From an uncultured Bacteroidia bacterium (GTDB taxonomy: Bacteria > Bacteroidota > Bacteroidia > Bacteroidales > F082), in NCBI GenBank assembly GCA_902770835.1, contig CACXUM010000006.1:46373-110372 (forward strand): a stretch of DNA of 64,000 bases. Reading direction: 5' to 3'. Both the position numbers and the translations under genes were made by a program. Shown here in pieces: positions 27,142 through 37,008 of this stretch. Position 1 is the first letter of the stretch. Each line of letters opens with the position of its first letter. The notes beneath the pieces were generated by a model. That model worked only from the letters and a program-made list of their open reading frames with translations. It made no database searches and was not told the DNA's origin.

Positions 27142-30036
27142 ATGAAGAACTTTAGAACCTTAGTATTACTGCTTGCGGCATTTTTCGCCTTTGCTGCCAT
27201 CGGCCTCGCGCAAGACACTTCCACACAAGGCACCGAGTTTTGGGTTTCCTTTATGACCAACGGACATCGGTATCACCCCAGCGCACCCAACGACGGCAAC
27301 TGGATTCTCACCCAAGTGCTACTCAGCGCAAAGCGCAACTGCTCGGGAACCATCACCAACCCGCAAACCGGATGGACGACCGACTTCAACGTGCAAGCCA
27401 ACAACATCACCACCGTCGACATTCCCGACTATGTCGCCTATGTTGACGGCATATCGGAACAGGTGCAGAACAAAGGCATCCTCATCAACAGCACCGACAC
27501 CATCTCGGTTTTTTGCACCAACATCGCCTACCTCTCATTCGATGCATCGTGTGTGCTGCCCCTGCAAAGCCTTGCCGACGACTACATCATCCAAACCTAT
27601 AACCAGTCGCACGCCTCCTCACAACAATCCTATCTGCGTACCAACCAAACCAGTGCGTTCCTCATCGTGGCCGCAGAAGACAACACCACTGTCGACATCA
27701 CCCCGACCGTAACCACGATGGGCAATCACCACGCCGGACAGACTTTCTCCGTCAACTTGGACCAAGGCCAGGTGTATCAGGTGCGGTCGACCAACGAGGG
27801 TGATAATCGCGATTTGAGCGGATCGAGGGTAACAGCCCGAGACGAAAAGCCCATCGCGGTATTCAACGGCAACACCCTGACCGCCATCCCGAACAACGCC
27901 AACAGCAACGGCAGCAGTTTCGACCACATTTTTGAGCAAGCCTTGCCTTTGCAGGCGTGGGGAAAGAAGTTTGTGGTGACCAACTCGCTCGAGCGCGAAA
28001 AGGACTATGTGAAAATAACCTCCGCCTCCGACCACAACAACATCCTCAAAAACGGCCAACACCTCACCACATTGCAAACCAACGACTCCTACCTCTTTGA
28101 ACTCACCAACGACGACAGGTCTTGTTTCATCGAAACCTCGGGACGTGCGGCGGTGTATCTCTACAACACCGAGCGTGGCGGCAACAGCATCGGCGACCCT
28201 TCCGTGGTGTGGATTGCCCCCATCGAGCAACGCATCGACGAAATCACCTTCTCCACCTTCAACAACGAGAACATCAACATCGCCACGCACCATGTCAACA
28301 TCATCGTGAGCCGCAACGACATAGAGAATGTCTATTTGGATGGCAACCTACTGCCTGCCAACAGTTTCGAAAATGTGGTAGGATCGAGTGACTACGCCTT
28401 CACCCGCCAAAACATCCAGCACGGGGTGCATCATGTGCAATGCAGCCAAGGGCTCAACGCCCATGTCTACGGTTTCGGTGTGGCCAAAGGCTATGCCTAC
28501 ATGGTTGGCTCGAAGACCATCGACCTCAGCACGAAGGTCACAATGAACGAAACCCCAGTCCCAAAACAGGGCACCTACGAATACTGCCCCGACGAAGCCA
28601 TCACTTTCGAGGCCGAGGTCAACGCCAACGATTACGACATCCTTTGGGAATTTGGCGACGGTGCCACGAGCACCCAAAACCCCACCACGCACACCTATAA
28701 TGAAAAATGTGTCTACGAAGTGACCCTTACGGTTCAAGCAGACTCCAAAGGCCAAAGGGCCAACGACGTTTCCAAATATTATGTTGACACCCGCACGCAC
28801 ACCATCACCGAATTAGCCGAGGTTTGCTCGGGCGATTTCTATATCGGTCACGGCCTCAATGTAGCCATCATGGGCGACACGATTTTGGGCACACAAATCG
28901 ACAACAACGTGCATCCCGTTTGCAAGGACAGTTTGCTGATTTACATCACCGCACTACCTGGGTTCTACGCCAACTACAACGACACCCGCTGCTGGTTTGG
29001 CGAGCCTGAAACCTACAACAGCCACGGCTTCAATTTCATTTACGACCATCCCGGCGAATACGACCAACAAATCACCAAACCCAATCCCGAGGGCTGCGAC
29101 AGCATCATCGACTTGCACCTGACCGTGGCCGAGCGCATCATCAACCCCGACACTCTCGTTCACACTGAGTGCGCGGCCTCGTTCACTTGGAACGGCATCG
29201 CCTACACGGAGGACGGCATCTACGACCAAGTCTACACCTCAGCCGCCGGTTGCGACAGCATCGTCAGCCTGAAACTTTCGCTTTCGGCCACCATCGAAGG
29301 CGGCACCGACACCATCAACGGAGGCTGCAACTCATACCTGTGGAATGGCCAGTATTACCACGAGGCAGGATTCTACACCGACACCATACCAAGTGCCTTG
29401 GGCTGCGACAGCATCGTCCATCTCCAGTTGAACTTGGCCTCTGCCCCCAATCCTTCCGAAATCTTTTGCGCCGACACCAGCAACCATGCCCCGCATTGGG
29501 TCATCACAGCCACCGAATTTGAGATTCACAGTTACGACTTCACACTATGGGACAACGAAGAAGGCAACCTATGGGATTCGGTAGTTTGGAGTTTCGAGAG
29601 CGACATCAACTGGCGGCTGGAGCCCTACGGCGACAAGAACAAGTTCTGCAAAGTCTTTGTGACCGACCATCTGGATGACACCGTTTGGCTCAACGCCAAA
29701 GTCTACAACCCATGCGACCCGGGCAACGGCATTGAGCGGCGTTTTTGGCTCATCAGTTCGTTCTTCGGCATGGATGAAAACGAAATGAAGACGCAAATCG
29801 ACATCGTGCCCAATCCCAGCAATGGCGAGATTACCCTGATTTTCGGCCACATGACGGGCCAAGTCACCACGAAAGTCTACTCCATGACGGGCAAACTCAT
29901 CGATCAATTCGACCTGAATGTGACCCCAAATAGCATCCACCCTTACAACCTAAACGGCTATCCGAGTGGCATTTATCTTTTCGTTTTCAATAAAGAAAGG
30001 GAAAAACTCACCCAAAAGGTGATTGTAACAAAATAA
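27142..30036 (+). CDS. IgGFc-binding-like secreted protein with PKD, CDS repeats and T9SS domain (paralogue)
   Basis: A 964-residue tandem paralogue of 24032 with signal peptide MKNFRTLVLLLAAFFAF. The same N-terminal domain (STQGTEFWVSFM, NCSGTITNPQTGWT, FLIVAAEDNTTVDITP, VWIAPIEQRIDEITF), PKD (ILWEFGDGATST), about four CDS repeats (GCDSIIDLHL, GCDSIVSLKL, GCDSIVHLQL), the pre-tail module (PHWVITATEFEIHSYDFTLWD) and a sorting domain (IVPNPSNGEI). It is the most divergent of the four in the pre-tail module. No catalytic motif. The role is inferred as surface binding or matrix. Confidence 0.78.
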   Translation: MKNFRTLVLLLAAFFAFAAIGLAQDTSTQGTEFWVSFMTNGHRYHPSAPNDGNWILTQVLLSAKRNCSGTITNPQTGWTTDFNVQANNITTVDIPDYVAYVDGISEQVQNKGILINSTDTISVFCTNIAYLSFDASCVLPLQSLADDYIIQTYNQSHASSQQSYLRTNQTSAFLIVAAEDNTTVDITPTVTTMGNHHAGQTFSVNLDQGQVYQVRSTNEGDNRDLSGSRVTARDEKPIAVFNGNTLTAIPNNANSNGSSFDHIFEQALPLQAWGKKFVVTNSLEREKDYVKITSASDHNNILKNGQHLTTLQTNDSYLFELTNDDRSCFIETSGRAAVYLYNTERGGNSIGDPSVVWIAPIEQRIDEITFSTFNNENINIATHHVNIIVSRNDIENVYLDGNLLPANSFENVVGSSDYAFTRQNIQHGVHHVQCSQGLNAHVYGFGVAKGYAYMVGSKTIDLSTKVTMNETPVPKQGTYEYCPDEAITFEAEVNANDYDILWEFGDGATSTQNPTTHTYNEKCVYEVTLTVQADSKGQRANDVSKYYVDTRTHTITELAEVCSGDFYIGHGLNVAIMGDTILGTQIDNNVHPVCKDSLLIYITALPGFYANYNDTRCWFGEPETYNSHGFNFIYDHPGEYDQQITKPNPEGCDSIIDLHLTVAERIINPDTLVHTECAASFTWNGIAYTEDGIYDQVYTSAAGCDSIVSLKLSLSATIEGGTDTINGGCNSYLWNGQYYHEAGFYTDTIPSALGCDSIVHLQLNLASAPNPSEIFCADTSNHAPHWVITATEFEIHSYDFTLWDNEEGNLWDSVVWSFESDINWRLEPYGDKNKFCKVFVTDHLDDTVWLNAKVYNPCDPGNGIERRFWLISSFFGMDENEMKTQIDIVPNPSNGEITLIFGHMTGQVTTKVYSMTGKLIDQFDLNVTPNSIHPYNLNGYPSGIYLFVFNKEREKLTQKVIVTK

Positions 30037-30079
30037 TTTTCAAAAGGTTACAATAAAACGACAAAAATTTGCGTTATTT

Positions 30080-30113
30080 TTTGCGATTTGTAAAACATAA
30101 ATCCTTACATTTG
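30080..30113 (+). promoter_or_regulatory. Candidate promoter of the lipoprotein / beta-barrel / C25 operon
   Basis: TTTG at 30080-30083 and TACATTTG at 30106-30113 are 22 bases apart, one base beyond the usual spacing. They lie 48 bases before the lipoprotein start, in a 124-base AT-rich gap. The three genes that follow are separated by only 23 and 21 bases and would be served by this promoter. Confidence 0.45.
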
Positions 30114-30160
30114 CCGATTAAATATCACAATATAGAAAGAACCTCTTCAAACGCAGATCT

Positions 30161-31006
30161 ATGAAGAAGCACTTAATCAGAACTTTTGTTTTCCTATCTG
30201 GCATCGCGCTTTTCAGTTCATGTATGAAAAACGATCCGGAAAACAATTCGACGGTTTATTACGGCTACCAGCAAATCCCCAACATCAATGAATACATGCC
30301 TCAACGCTTGCTGAAGGCTATGAATGACCAGCATTTGTTGCACTTTGGCGACGAGCCGCCCAAGATTGAAGGTTGCTATTTAGCCGACAGCATCTACCGT
30401 TTTGCCGTCATCAAGGTGCCGTCAAGTCCTTGGATGGTGAGTGCCTCTCTCATGCCGGGTTTGAAGAACTACTATAAAATTACGGATCAACATAAAGGCA
30501 CAGCCAAGATGAATTTCTTGGAACCTCACGGTTCGCCGGGCGACTATGACTATTACAACGTCAATTCGGAGAATGACTCGACCTATTATTACATCAGCCG
30601 TGATGAATCGCGCTTCATCAACGACAGCATTGCTCCCGCCTATTTCAAGAGCAGCCAATATTCGGTTGAAGACTTCCGCCATGTCTACATCATTGGCGAC
30701 GCCCCCTATTTCACGGCTTACTACTATGAAATTCGCGACATCAAGGCACATTTCCTTCCTTTGAACGCTATCATCATTTCGGGTCGCGTCGACAAGGAAA
30801 TCACCGTATTAACTGATACCGTCAGCCATACTACCGACACGATAGAGGTGCCCGTCATCAAGGATTTGGCATGGGGAGTTGAAACCATGATGTACTACAA
30901 AGACTCGCAGATGCTCAACCTCCTGATTCAATCGGGAAAGCAGCCCACCCCCGGCGACCTCACCATTTCAAAGAACCTTGTCCCTGCCAAATGGGTCGAA
31001 CAGTAA
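30161..31006 (+). CDS. Hypothetical lipoprotein
   Basis: A 281-residue protein. The N-terminus MKKHLIRTFVFLSGIALFSSCMKND is a lipoprotein signal with lipobox LFSSC, so the mature protein should begin at Cys21 and be lipid-anchored in the envelope. The rest is rich in Tyr, Asp and Ser without a motif I recognise. A Thr-rich stretch (TDTVSHTTDTIEVP) lies near residue 220. It is the first gene of a tight trio with a beta-barrel protein (23-base gap) and a giant C25 protease. That suggests a part in the export, anchoring or processing of the protease. No functional assignment is possible from sequence alone. Confidence 0.7.
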   Translation: MKKHLIRTFVFLSGIALFSSCMKNDPENNSTVYYGYQQIPNINEYMPQRLLKAMNDQHLLHFGDEPPKIEGCYLADSIYRFAVIKVPSSPWMVSASLMPGLKNYYKITDQHKGTAKMNFLEPHGSPGDYDYYNVNSENDSTYYYISRDESRFINDSIAPAYFKSSQYSVEDFRHVYIIGDAPYFTAYYYEIRDIKAHFLPLNAIIISGRVDKEITVLTDTVSHTTDTIEVPVIKDLAWGVETMMYYKDSQMLNLLIQSGKQPTPGDLTISKNLVPAKWVEQ

Positions 31007-31029
31007 GAACAACCTAAGACTTACAGAAC

Positions 31030-31956
31030 ATGAAAAAGCCTATCATCCTCATCATTATAGCCCTCTTCTTTGGCGTCAACACTGCAAACGCCCAATTCAA
31101 CAAGCCTTTGCAATCGCCCAACAGCAAAGTGAATTCCTCCGAAGCGCAATACAACATCGGCATTGTCGGTGGCCTCAATACCACGCGCTGGTTCCATTCC
31201 GGCGGCACAAAAACGGCTTACCGCCAACCGTTCAATTTCGGCATTGTTGGAGGCCTTTCTGTGGAGCGTATGCTCACCAAGACCACCTCAATCAGCCTTG
31301 AAGGTTACTATGCCATGCGCAATTTGCAGTTGAACTATGATGTGTTGAACTTCCCGAGCCAATTCAACGTAAACGAGAATTTCTATCGTCAATTTGATGT
31401 CGATTATCAGGAAATCAACGTTCAAGCGCCCTTTACCTACTATTTTTCCAAGAGCAATCTCCGCCCCTATGTTTTCGTTGGTCCGCGCGTTAGTGTGCCT
31501 CTTTCGGGAAAGATGATTTGGCAAAGGACAAAAATAGAGGAGTATGGCACTGCAAACCAGCACTTAAGCGCAAATGGATCCTCAATCGACACAGTGGCTT
31601 TATCCGCCCAAAACACTTGGCAATGGAATCTCGGCGTGGTGGCTGGAGCAGGAATCATGTACAAACTCAACGTGGGAAATTATTACTTTCTCATCAAGGC
31701 CGACGTTTCCGCTCACGCTTCGTTGGCCTATTTCACCTTCCTAAATGAATCGCCCTTTGTCCACGCTTCTTTGCTCAACTCATTCACCTACGAAGAGCAA
31801 CAGGGCACGTCGCAGAATGTGATTGGCGCGGGCTACATCGACCCCTACCTCTTGGGCATGAGATTCAACACTGATGCTGCCGTGAAAATCACCTTGATGT
31901 TCCCGCTGAAAAAGCAGTTGCAAGGTGCTTGCATCAGGTGGGGCGAGTATGATTAA
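31030..31956 (+). CDS. Outer-membrane beta-barrel protein (PorT-like)
   Basis: A 308-residue protein with signal peptide MKKPIILIIIALFFGVNTANAQ, then alternating polar/apolar strands with glycines and aromatic ends: IGIVGGLNTTRWF, FGIVGGLSVERML, ISLEGYYAMRNL, FTYYFSKSNLRPYVFVGPRV. This is the pattern of 8-stranded outer-membrane barrels of the PorT/OmpW type. FVGPRVSVPLSG is a familiar strand in this group. It sits between a lipoprotein and a C25 protease in one operon. Known PorT is a T9SS assembly factor, but many paralogues of this fold exist, so a direct T9SS role is not established here. Confidence 0.72.
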   Translation: MKKPIILIIIALFFGVNTANAQFNKPLQSPNSKVNSSEAQYNIGIVGGLNTTRWFHSGGTKTAYRQPFNFGIVGGLSVERMLTKTTSISLEGYYAMRNLQLNYDVLNFPSQFNVNENFYRQFDVDYQEINVQAPFTYYFSKSNLRPYVFVGPRVSVPLSGKMIWQRTKIEEYGTANQHLSANGSSIDTVALSAQNTWQWNLGVVAGAGIMYKLNVGNYYFLIKADVSAHASLAYFTFLNESPFVHASLLNSFTYEEQQGTSQNVIGAGYIDPYLLGMRFNTDAAVKITLMFPLKKQLQGACIRWGEYD

Positions 31957-31977
31957 TCCATTATAAATCATATCACT

Positions 31978-34900
31978 ATGAAGAAAATTTTACTAACCGT
32001 TTTGGCCATTATTATGCTTGCTTTGACGGGTGGCATTGCTATGGCACAAACCTTCAACTATCCCCTGAAAGGGAAACAAGGCTTCAACCTGACGGAAAAG
32101 ACCCGCGACGGTTTGCACATCACCTACAATCTTGGGCAGATGTCGTTGAGCCAACTCGACTATCGTGGCGAGGAAATGTCGGAAATCAGCATTTCGGCCA
32201 TCGCCATCCCCAATGATGCCGGTCACCCCAACCTCCCCACCGAGAGCCGCATGATGGCCATCCCGCACGGCGCCACTGCAACGCTCAACGTAATCAGCTT
32301 TGAGACCGAGACCCTCCACAACGTCAACATCGCCCCTGCCCTTCGCATCCAGTCGGAGAACGAGGAACCTGACATGAACTATGTGAAAGACATGGACATC
32401 TACGGCAAAGATGCGTTCTATCCCGCCGAGCCTTTTGTCATGGGAAGTTCGTATATCCGTGGCGTTGAGGCTGTTACGGTGGCCATTACGCCTTTCCAGT
32501 ACAATCCTGTCACCAAGGAACTGAAGGTGTTCACCAACATTGAACTTTCGGTGAACTTTGAAGGTGGTAATGGGCATTTTGGCGAAGACCGCCTGCGCTC
32601 GCCTTATTGGGACCCCATCCTCGCCGCCGAATTGATGAATTATGACCAACTGCCCGTCATCGACTATGCCGCCCGTATGCAAGAATGGCAGCGCGGCGAT
32701 GAAGAAGGTGCCGAGTATGTGATCATCACGCCCAACAACGACGCATGGGCAGAATATGCCAACCAACTGAGGGACTATCGCCAACGCCAAGGCATCATCA
32801 CCAAGGTTTTCCGCCTTGACGAAATGCCCGCCAACAGCACTCAACAAATGAAGGATTGGTTCCACAATGCCTACAACACATGGGAGATTGCCCCAGTAGC
32901 AGTGTGCCTGCTCGGTGACCATGGTTCCAACATGGGCCAATATATCCCCGCCGAAACAGTTCCGCATCCGTTGGGCAGTTGCATCACCGACAACCGCTAT
33001 GCTGATGTGGTCGGCAACGACAACCTCCCCGACATGGTGTTTTCGCGCCTTATCGCTCAGAACGCCAATGAGTTGCCCGTTTTTGTAGGCAAACAAATCG
33101 AATACGAATACACCAATCCCAACATGGATCCAGACTTCTATTCCCGCCCCATCACCGCTTTGGGCTGGCAAACGGAGCGTTGGTTCCAGTTGTGTTCGGA
33201 AATCTTTGGCGGCTACATGCGCAACCTCGGTTACGACACCAACCGCATCAACTGCATCTATTCTGGTCAGCCGGGCAACATTTGGTCGAGCAACCAGAAT
33301 ACGAACATGATTATCAACTACTTTGGTCCCAACGGAACAGGCTACATTCCACAAACCCCAAGCGAACTCGGTGGTTGGACAGGTGGCACGCCTGAGCAAG
33401 TGGTGCAAGCCGTTAACCAAGGCGCTTTCTGGCTGCAACACCGCGACCACGGTTTGGAAACCGGCTGGGGCGAACCCGCCGTGCGCAACAGCCATGTCAA
33501 CCAAATGAACAATGTCGGCAAGTTGCCCTTCGTCATGTCCATCAACTGCCTTACGGGCAAGTTCAACTACAACCAAAACTGCTTCGCCGAGGCTTGGATG
33601 CGCCGCACCTACAATGGCCAAAACGCCGGTGCAGTGGGTCTGCTCTGCCCCACCGAAACCTCCTACTCTTTCGTCAACGATGCCTATGTTTGGGGCGTTT
33701 ACGACCTCTTTGACGGCGACTTCCTGCCCACTTATGGCCCCTTCGCCGCCAACACCGGCAATTGGATGCCCGCTTTTGGCAATGTGGCCGGCAAGTATTT
33801 CCTCGCCCAAAGCAACTGGCCCTACAACACCGAAGACAAGGACATCACCTATACCATGTTTACCGCCCACTGCGACGCTTTCCTGCGCATCTATACGCAA
33901 GTACCTCAGCAAATGGAAGTTACTCATCCTGAAGTGATTATCGCGGGTTTGGGTGAAGCAAACATCACTGCGCCCGAAGGCTGCATGATTAGCCTTGTGA
34001 AACAAAACTCCATCGGCGAATGGGACATTATCGCCGTAGTAGAAGCCACTGGCGAACCCCAAAACATCACCTTCTTACCGCAATTGCCGTCCACCGAAAT
34101 CAACCTTGTCGTGACGGGTCAGAACTACCTGCGCTATGAGGCTGTGATGAGCGTCATCCCCGCCGATGGTCCTTACATCATTTTCGATAGCAAGGTACTC
34201 CACGACCAAAACAACAATGACCAACTCGACTTCGGCGAGGCCATCAACCTCGACATCACCTTGAAGAATGTCGGCTCTGAGAACATGGATGCTTTTGAGG
34301 CAGTGTTGGCTACCACTTCGGATTACATCACCATCGACAACGGCACGGCACAATTCGGCGACATCGCCCCCAACGGCACTTTGACCGTTGAGAACGCTTT
34401 CTCGTTCACCGTGGCCGACAACGTACCCGACAATACGAGCAACCTGTTCACCATCACCGTGACCAATGGCGACGACGAATATGTCAGCAACTTGACGATG
34501 AAATCATACGCTCCTGTCTTCAAGTTGGGCGACATGACCATCACCGAAATCAACGGTAACGGCAACGGACGCTTGGATGCCGGTGAAACCGCCACCCTCA
34601 GTTTCCCCATCAAGAACGAGGGCCACGCTGATGCCACCGCCACCGAAGCCGTTTTGGAGATGCTTTCGCCTTACATCACCATCGAGGAAAACCGCGTGAA
34701 CTTTGAAAACATCGATGCGGGCGAAACCTTGACGGCCACATACGACATCACCATCAGCGAAAACACGCCTATCGGTTACACTTGCCCGCTCCACCTCAAC
34801 GTGATTTCAGGCCAATACGCCGAACAAAATGACTACATTGCCAAGGTTGGTCTTGTCGTTGAGGATTTCGAAAGCGGTGCCTTCGGCGAAGGCTGGAACC

Positions 34901-36837
34901 AGCAAAACACCCCGTGGAGAATCGTCACCGAAAGCCCATACGAGGGCCTATACTGCGCTAAATCGGGCACCATCGGCAACAATGCCAGCTCCACCTTACT
35001 TCTGACCCATGAAGCCGGCACAAACGACAGCATCTCCTTCTATTATAAGGTGTCGTCGGAAAATGGCTACGACAAGCTGCACTTCTATATCGACAGCCAA
35101 GAAAAGGGCAATTGGTCGGGTAATGTGGATTGGACCAAGGCTGCATACGCAGTTTCGGCTGGAAGACACACCTACAAATGGACCTATACCAAAGACGCCT
35201 ACACCACCAGCGGCAGCGACTGCGCATGGATCGACTTCGTTGGCCTGCCCACCGAGCGTGTGATGGCCGGCACTGCCGGTTATGATGTGACCGTTTGCGA
35301 AGGCAGCGAAGCCCAAATTGTGGGTTACGCCATGAATTACAACAACTTGCACTGGACCACATCAGGCGACGGCACTTTCGACAATGCCAACATTGCCATG
35401 CCGATTTACATGCCCGGACAACAGGACATTGATAATGGCCAAGCCACATTGACCATTACCGTCAACGGAAATGGCGAAACGATTACTGATGAGATGACGG
35501 TATTTATCGTTAATAATTTGTTCATCGACTATGGTATTTTTGATTATTACTACTGCGCCGCCAGCGAGCCGCAAATCGTTGCTGTAGATATCCAAGGTGA
35601 CTACACATCTTTCACTTGGAGCACTCCTGGTGATGGTGTGTTTGAAGAACCAACTGAGCTGTTTACTACCTACACACCTGGTCCTATGGATATTGCAAAT
35701 GGAGTCACTTTGAACGCTATCGCACAATCTGAGGGTTGTGGCCCGGTGGTATTTGAGTATAGTTTCAACATGAACCCGCTACCTGAGATGACTTTGGCCT
35801 CCAATGCCATCGAGATTTGCGAAGGCGAAAATGCCATTATGAACTTTAGCGTAAGTAATTCGGCAGGTTCATGGGGCTTGCTTGACCCTGAATTTACCTT
35901 CTTGATGAATACTGTTCAATACGAAGTCTACCAATCCGGCAACAACAGTGTCGATTTAGGTGTGCTTGAAGTTGGAGAGCATGTCTTCAGGGTTGCATGG
36001 GTTCACAATCTATTTTGCTACACTAATTTTGAAGGAGACGAGATGACATTCACCGTCAAAGTAAAGCCCGCTCCGACTCTGACTATCGGCGAATTGCCCG
36101 AAAGCATTTGCGAAGGCGAAAACGTGAATATTGAGTTCAACTTCACTGGTGTGGCTCCTTACTTTGTGGACCTTTCCGAAGCCGACAACTTCACCGCTGA
36201 AGAAGACACCTACACGCTCACCCTGACGCCAACCGAAAGTTCTACCGTTGTCGTAACAAGGGTCACGGATGCCAACGGATGCGAAAACTACGTTGTACAA
36301 CCCATCTACCTCAATGTGGAGCCGCGTGCCGCCCAACCCGAAATCAGCGGCGATGCCGAACTGGATGTACGCCTCACGCCTACAAGCACTTATACTATTG
36401 CCAATGATGTGGAAGTCGGCTATAGTATCGTGCCTGAAGAAGCTGGAACACTGACACCCGCCAACGATGGCAAGTCGGTGATGGTCACTTGGAGCGACAC
36501 CTACAAGGGTGAAGCCACCTTGACCGCAACCCCCGTTTCGGAGTGCAACAACGGCAGCGACACAATGACCGTCACCGTGAAGAACTCCACCGATGTGGAT
36601 GAGTTTGGTGTGAAAGCTAACCTCTACCCCAACCCGACCAACGGCAATGTCACCATTGAGGTTGAAGGTATGCAACGCCTTACCGTGGTCAACGAACTCG
36701 GTCAGGTGGTTTATGATGCCGAAGTAAACGATAGCACCACTATCCTGAATATGAGTCAATTTGGTGTAGGTGTTTACTTGATTCGCATCTATACGGAGAA
36801 TGGTATTAGTGCCAAGCGTGTTAGTGTAATCAGATGA
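31978..36837 (+). CDS. Giant gingipain-like peptidase C25 with T9SS sorting domain
   Basis: A 1619-residue protein with signal peptide MKKILLTVLAIIMLALTGGIAMA. C25 propeptide-like region to about residue 220, then the catalytic domain with His491 (QHRDHG) and Cys524 (MSINC), again 33 residues apart as in gingipains. It shares the order and many stretches with the 13917 product, including GGNGHFGEDRLRSPYWDPIL and the adhesin-like segment (VEDFESGAFGEGW, SDCAWIDFVG). It adds about 400 residues of Ig-like and PKD-like domains before the sorting domain (LYPNPTNGNVTIEVEG to VSVIR). Expected at the cell surface through T9SS. Substrate specificity is unknown; the added domains may bind the substrate or the cell. 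Confidence 0.88.
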   Translation: MKKILLTVLAIIMLALTGGIAMAQTFNYPLKGKQGFNLTEKTRDGLHITYNLGQMSLSQLDYRGEEMSEISISAIAIPNDAGHPNLPTESRMMAIPHGATATLNVISFETETLHNVNIAPALRIQSENEEPDMNYVKDMDIYGKDAFYPAEPFVMGSSYIRGVEAVTVAITPFQYNPVTKELKVFTNIELSVNFEGGNGHFGEDRLRSPYWDPILAAELMNYDQLPVIDYAARMQEWQRGDEEGAEYVIITPNNDAWAEYANQLRDYRQRQGIITKVFRLDEMPANSTQQMKDWFHNAYNTWEIAPVAVCLLGDHGSNMGQYIPAETVPHPLGSCITDNRYADVVGNDNLPDMVFSRLIAQNANELPVFVGKQIEYEYTNPNMDPDFYSRPITALGWQTERWFQLCSEIFGGYMRNLGYDTNRINCIYSGQPGNIWSSNQNTNMIINYFGPNGTGYIPQTPSELGGWTGGTPEQVVQAVNQGAFWLQHRDHGLETGWGEPAVRNSHVNQMNNVGKLPFVMSINCLTGKFNYNQNCFAEAWMRRTYNGQNAGAVGLLCPTETSYSFVNDAYVWGVYDLFDGDFLPTYGPFAANTGNWMPAFGNVAGKYFLAQSNWPYNTEDKDITYTMFTAHCDAFLRIYTQVPQQMEVTHPEVIIAGLGEANITAPEGCMISLVKQNSIGEWDIIAVVEATGEPQNITFLPQLPSTEINLVVTGQNYLRYEAVMSVIPADGPYIIFDSKVLHDQNNNDQLDFGEAINLDITLKNVGSENMDAFEAVLATTSDYITIDNGTAQFGDIAPNGTLTVENAFSFTVADNVPDNTSNLFTITVTNGDDEYVSNLTMKSYAPVFKLGDMTITEINGNGNGRLDAGETATLSFPIKNEGHADATATEAVLEMLSPYITIEENRVNFENIDAGETLTATYDITISENTPIGYTCPLHLNVISGQYAEQNDYIAKVGLVVEDFESGAFGEGWNQQNTPWRIVTESPYEGLYCAKSGTIGNNASSTLLLTHEAGTNDSISFYYKVSSENGYDKLHFYIDSQEKGNWSGNVDWTKAAYAVSAGRHTYKWTYTKDAYTTSGSDCAWIDFVGLPTERVMAGTAGYDVTVCEGSEAQIVGYAMNYNNLHWTTSGDGTFDNANIAMPIYMPGQQDIDNGQATLTITVNGNGETITDEMTVFIVNNLFIDYGIFDYYYCAASEPQIVAVDIQGDYTSFTWSTPGDGVFEEPTELFTTYTPGPMDIANGVTLNAIAQSEGCGPVVFEYSFNMNPLPEMTLASNAIEICEGENAIMNFSVSNSAGSWGLLDPEFTFLMNTVQYEVYQSGNNSVDLGVLEVGEHVFRVAWVHNLFCYTNFEGDEMTFTVKVKPAPTLTIGELPESICEGENVNIEFNFTGVAPYFVDLSEADNFTAEEDTYTLTLTPTESSTVVVTRVTDANGCENYVVQPIYLNVEPRAAQPEISGDAELDVRLTPTSTYTIANDVEVGYSIVPEEAGTLTPANDGKSVMVTWSDTYKGEATLTATPVSECNNGSDTMTVTVKNSTDVDEFGVKANLYPNPTNGNVTIEVEGMQRLTVVNELGQVVYDAEVNDSTTILNMSQFGVGVYLIRIYTENGISAKRVSVIR

Positions 36838-36865
36838 TTTTCAACATGAATTATCATCAATTGAA

Positions 36866-36924
36866 CACGAATTGTCATTAATTAAATTCATGGAAAATTC
36901 GTGAATAATTCGTGGCAATTCGTG
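36866..36924. repeat. AATTCGTG repeat cluster with inverted copy
   Basis: CACGAATT at 36866-36873 is followed by three direct copies of its reverse complement AATTCGTG at 36896, 36907 and 36917. The cluster lies between the giant protease gene and its terminator. It can fold, but it resembles an interspersed intergenic repeat more than a regulatory site. Confidence 0.55.
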
Positions 36925-36937
36925 TAAAAACGAAAGA

Positions 36938-36966
36938 AAACGGCTGGCCAAAAAGACCAGCCGTTT
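36938..36966 (+). terminator. Rho-independent terminator after the giant C25 gene
   Basis: Perfect 10-base arms AAACGGCTGG (36938-36947) and CCAGCCGTTT (36957-36966) around a 9-base loop. It sits between convergent genes (the protease on plus, the DUF2807 gene on minus) and, with A runs on the left and T on the right, can serve both. Confidence 0.75.
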
Positions 36967-37008
36967 CTCATTACAAGGATATGAAAAAGTGATTTACTTT
37001 CGTTGTGG

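Noticed and set aside
31993-34062. 689-residue open frame antisense to the giant C25 protease
   Set aside because: It mirrors the codon bias of the real gene, has no recognisable domain or start signals, and the opposite strand encodes a clear gingipain-like protein.
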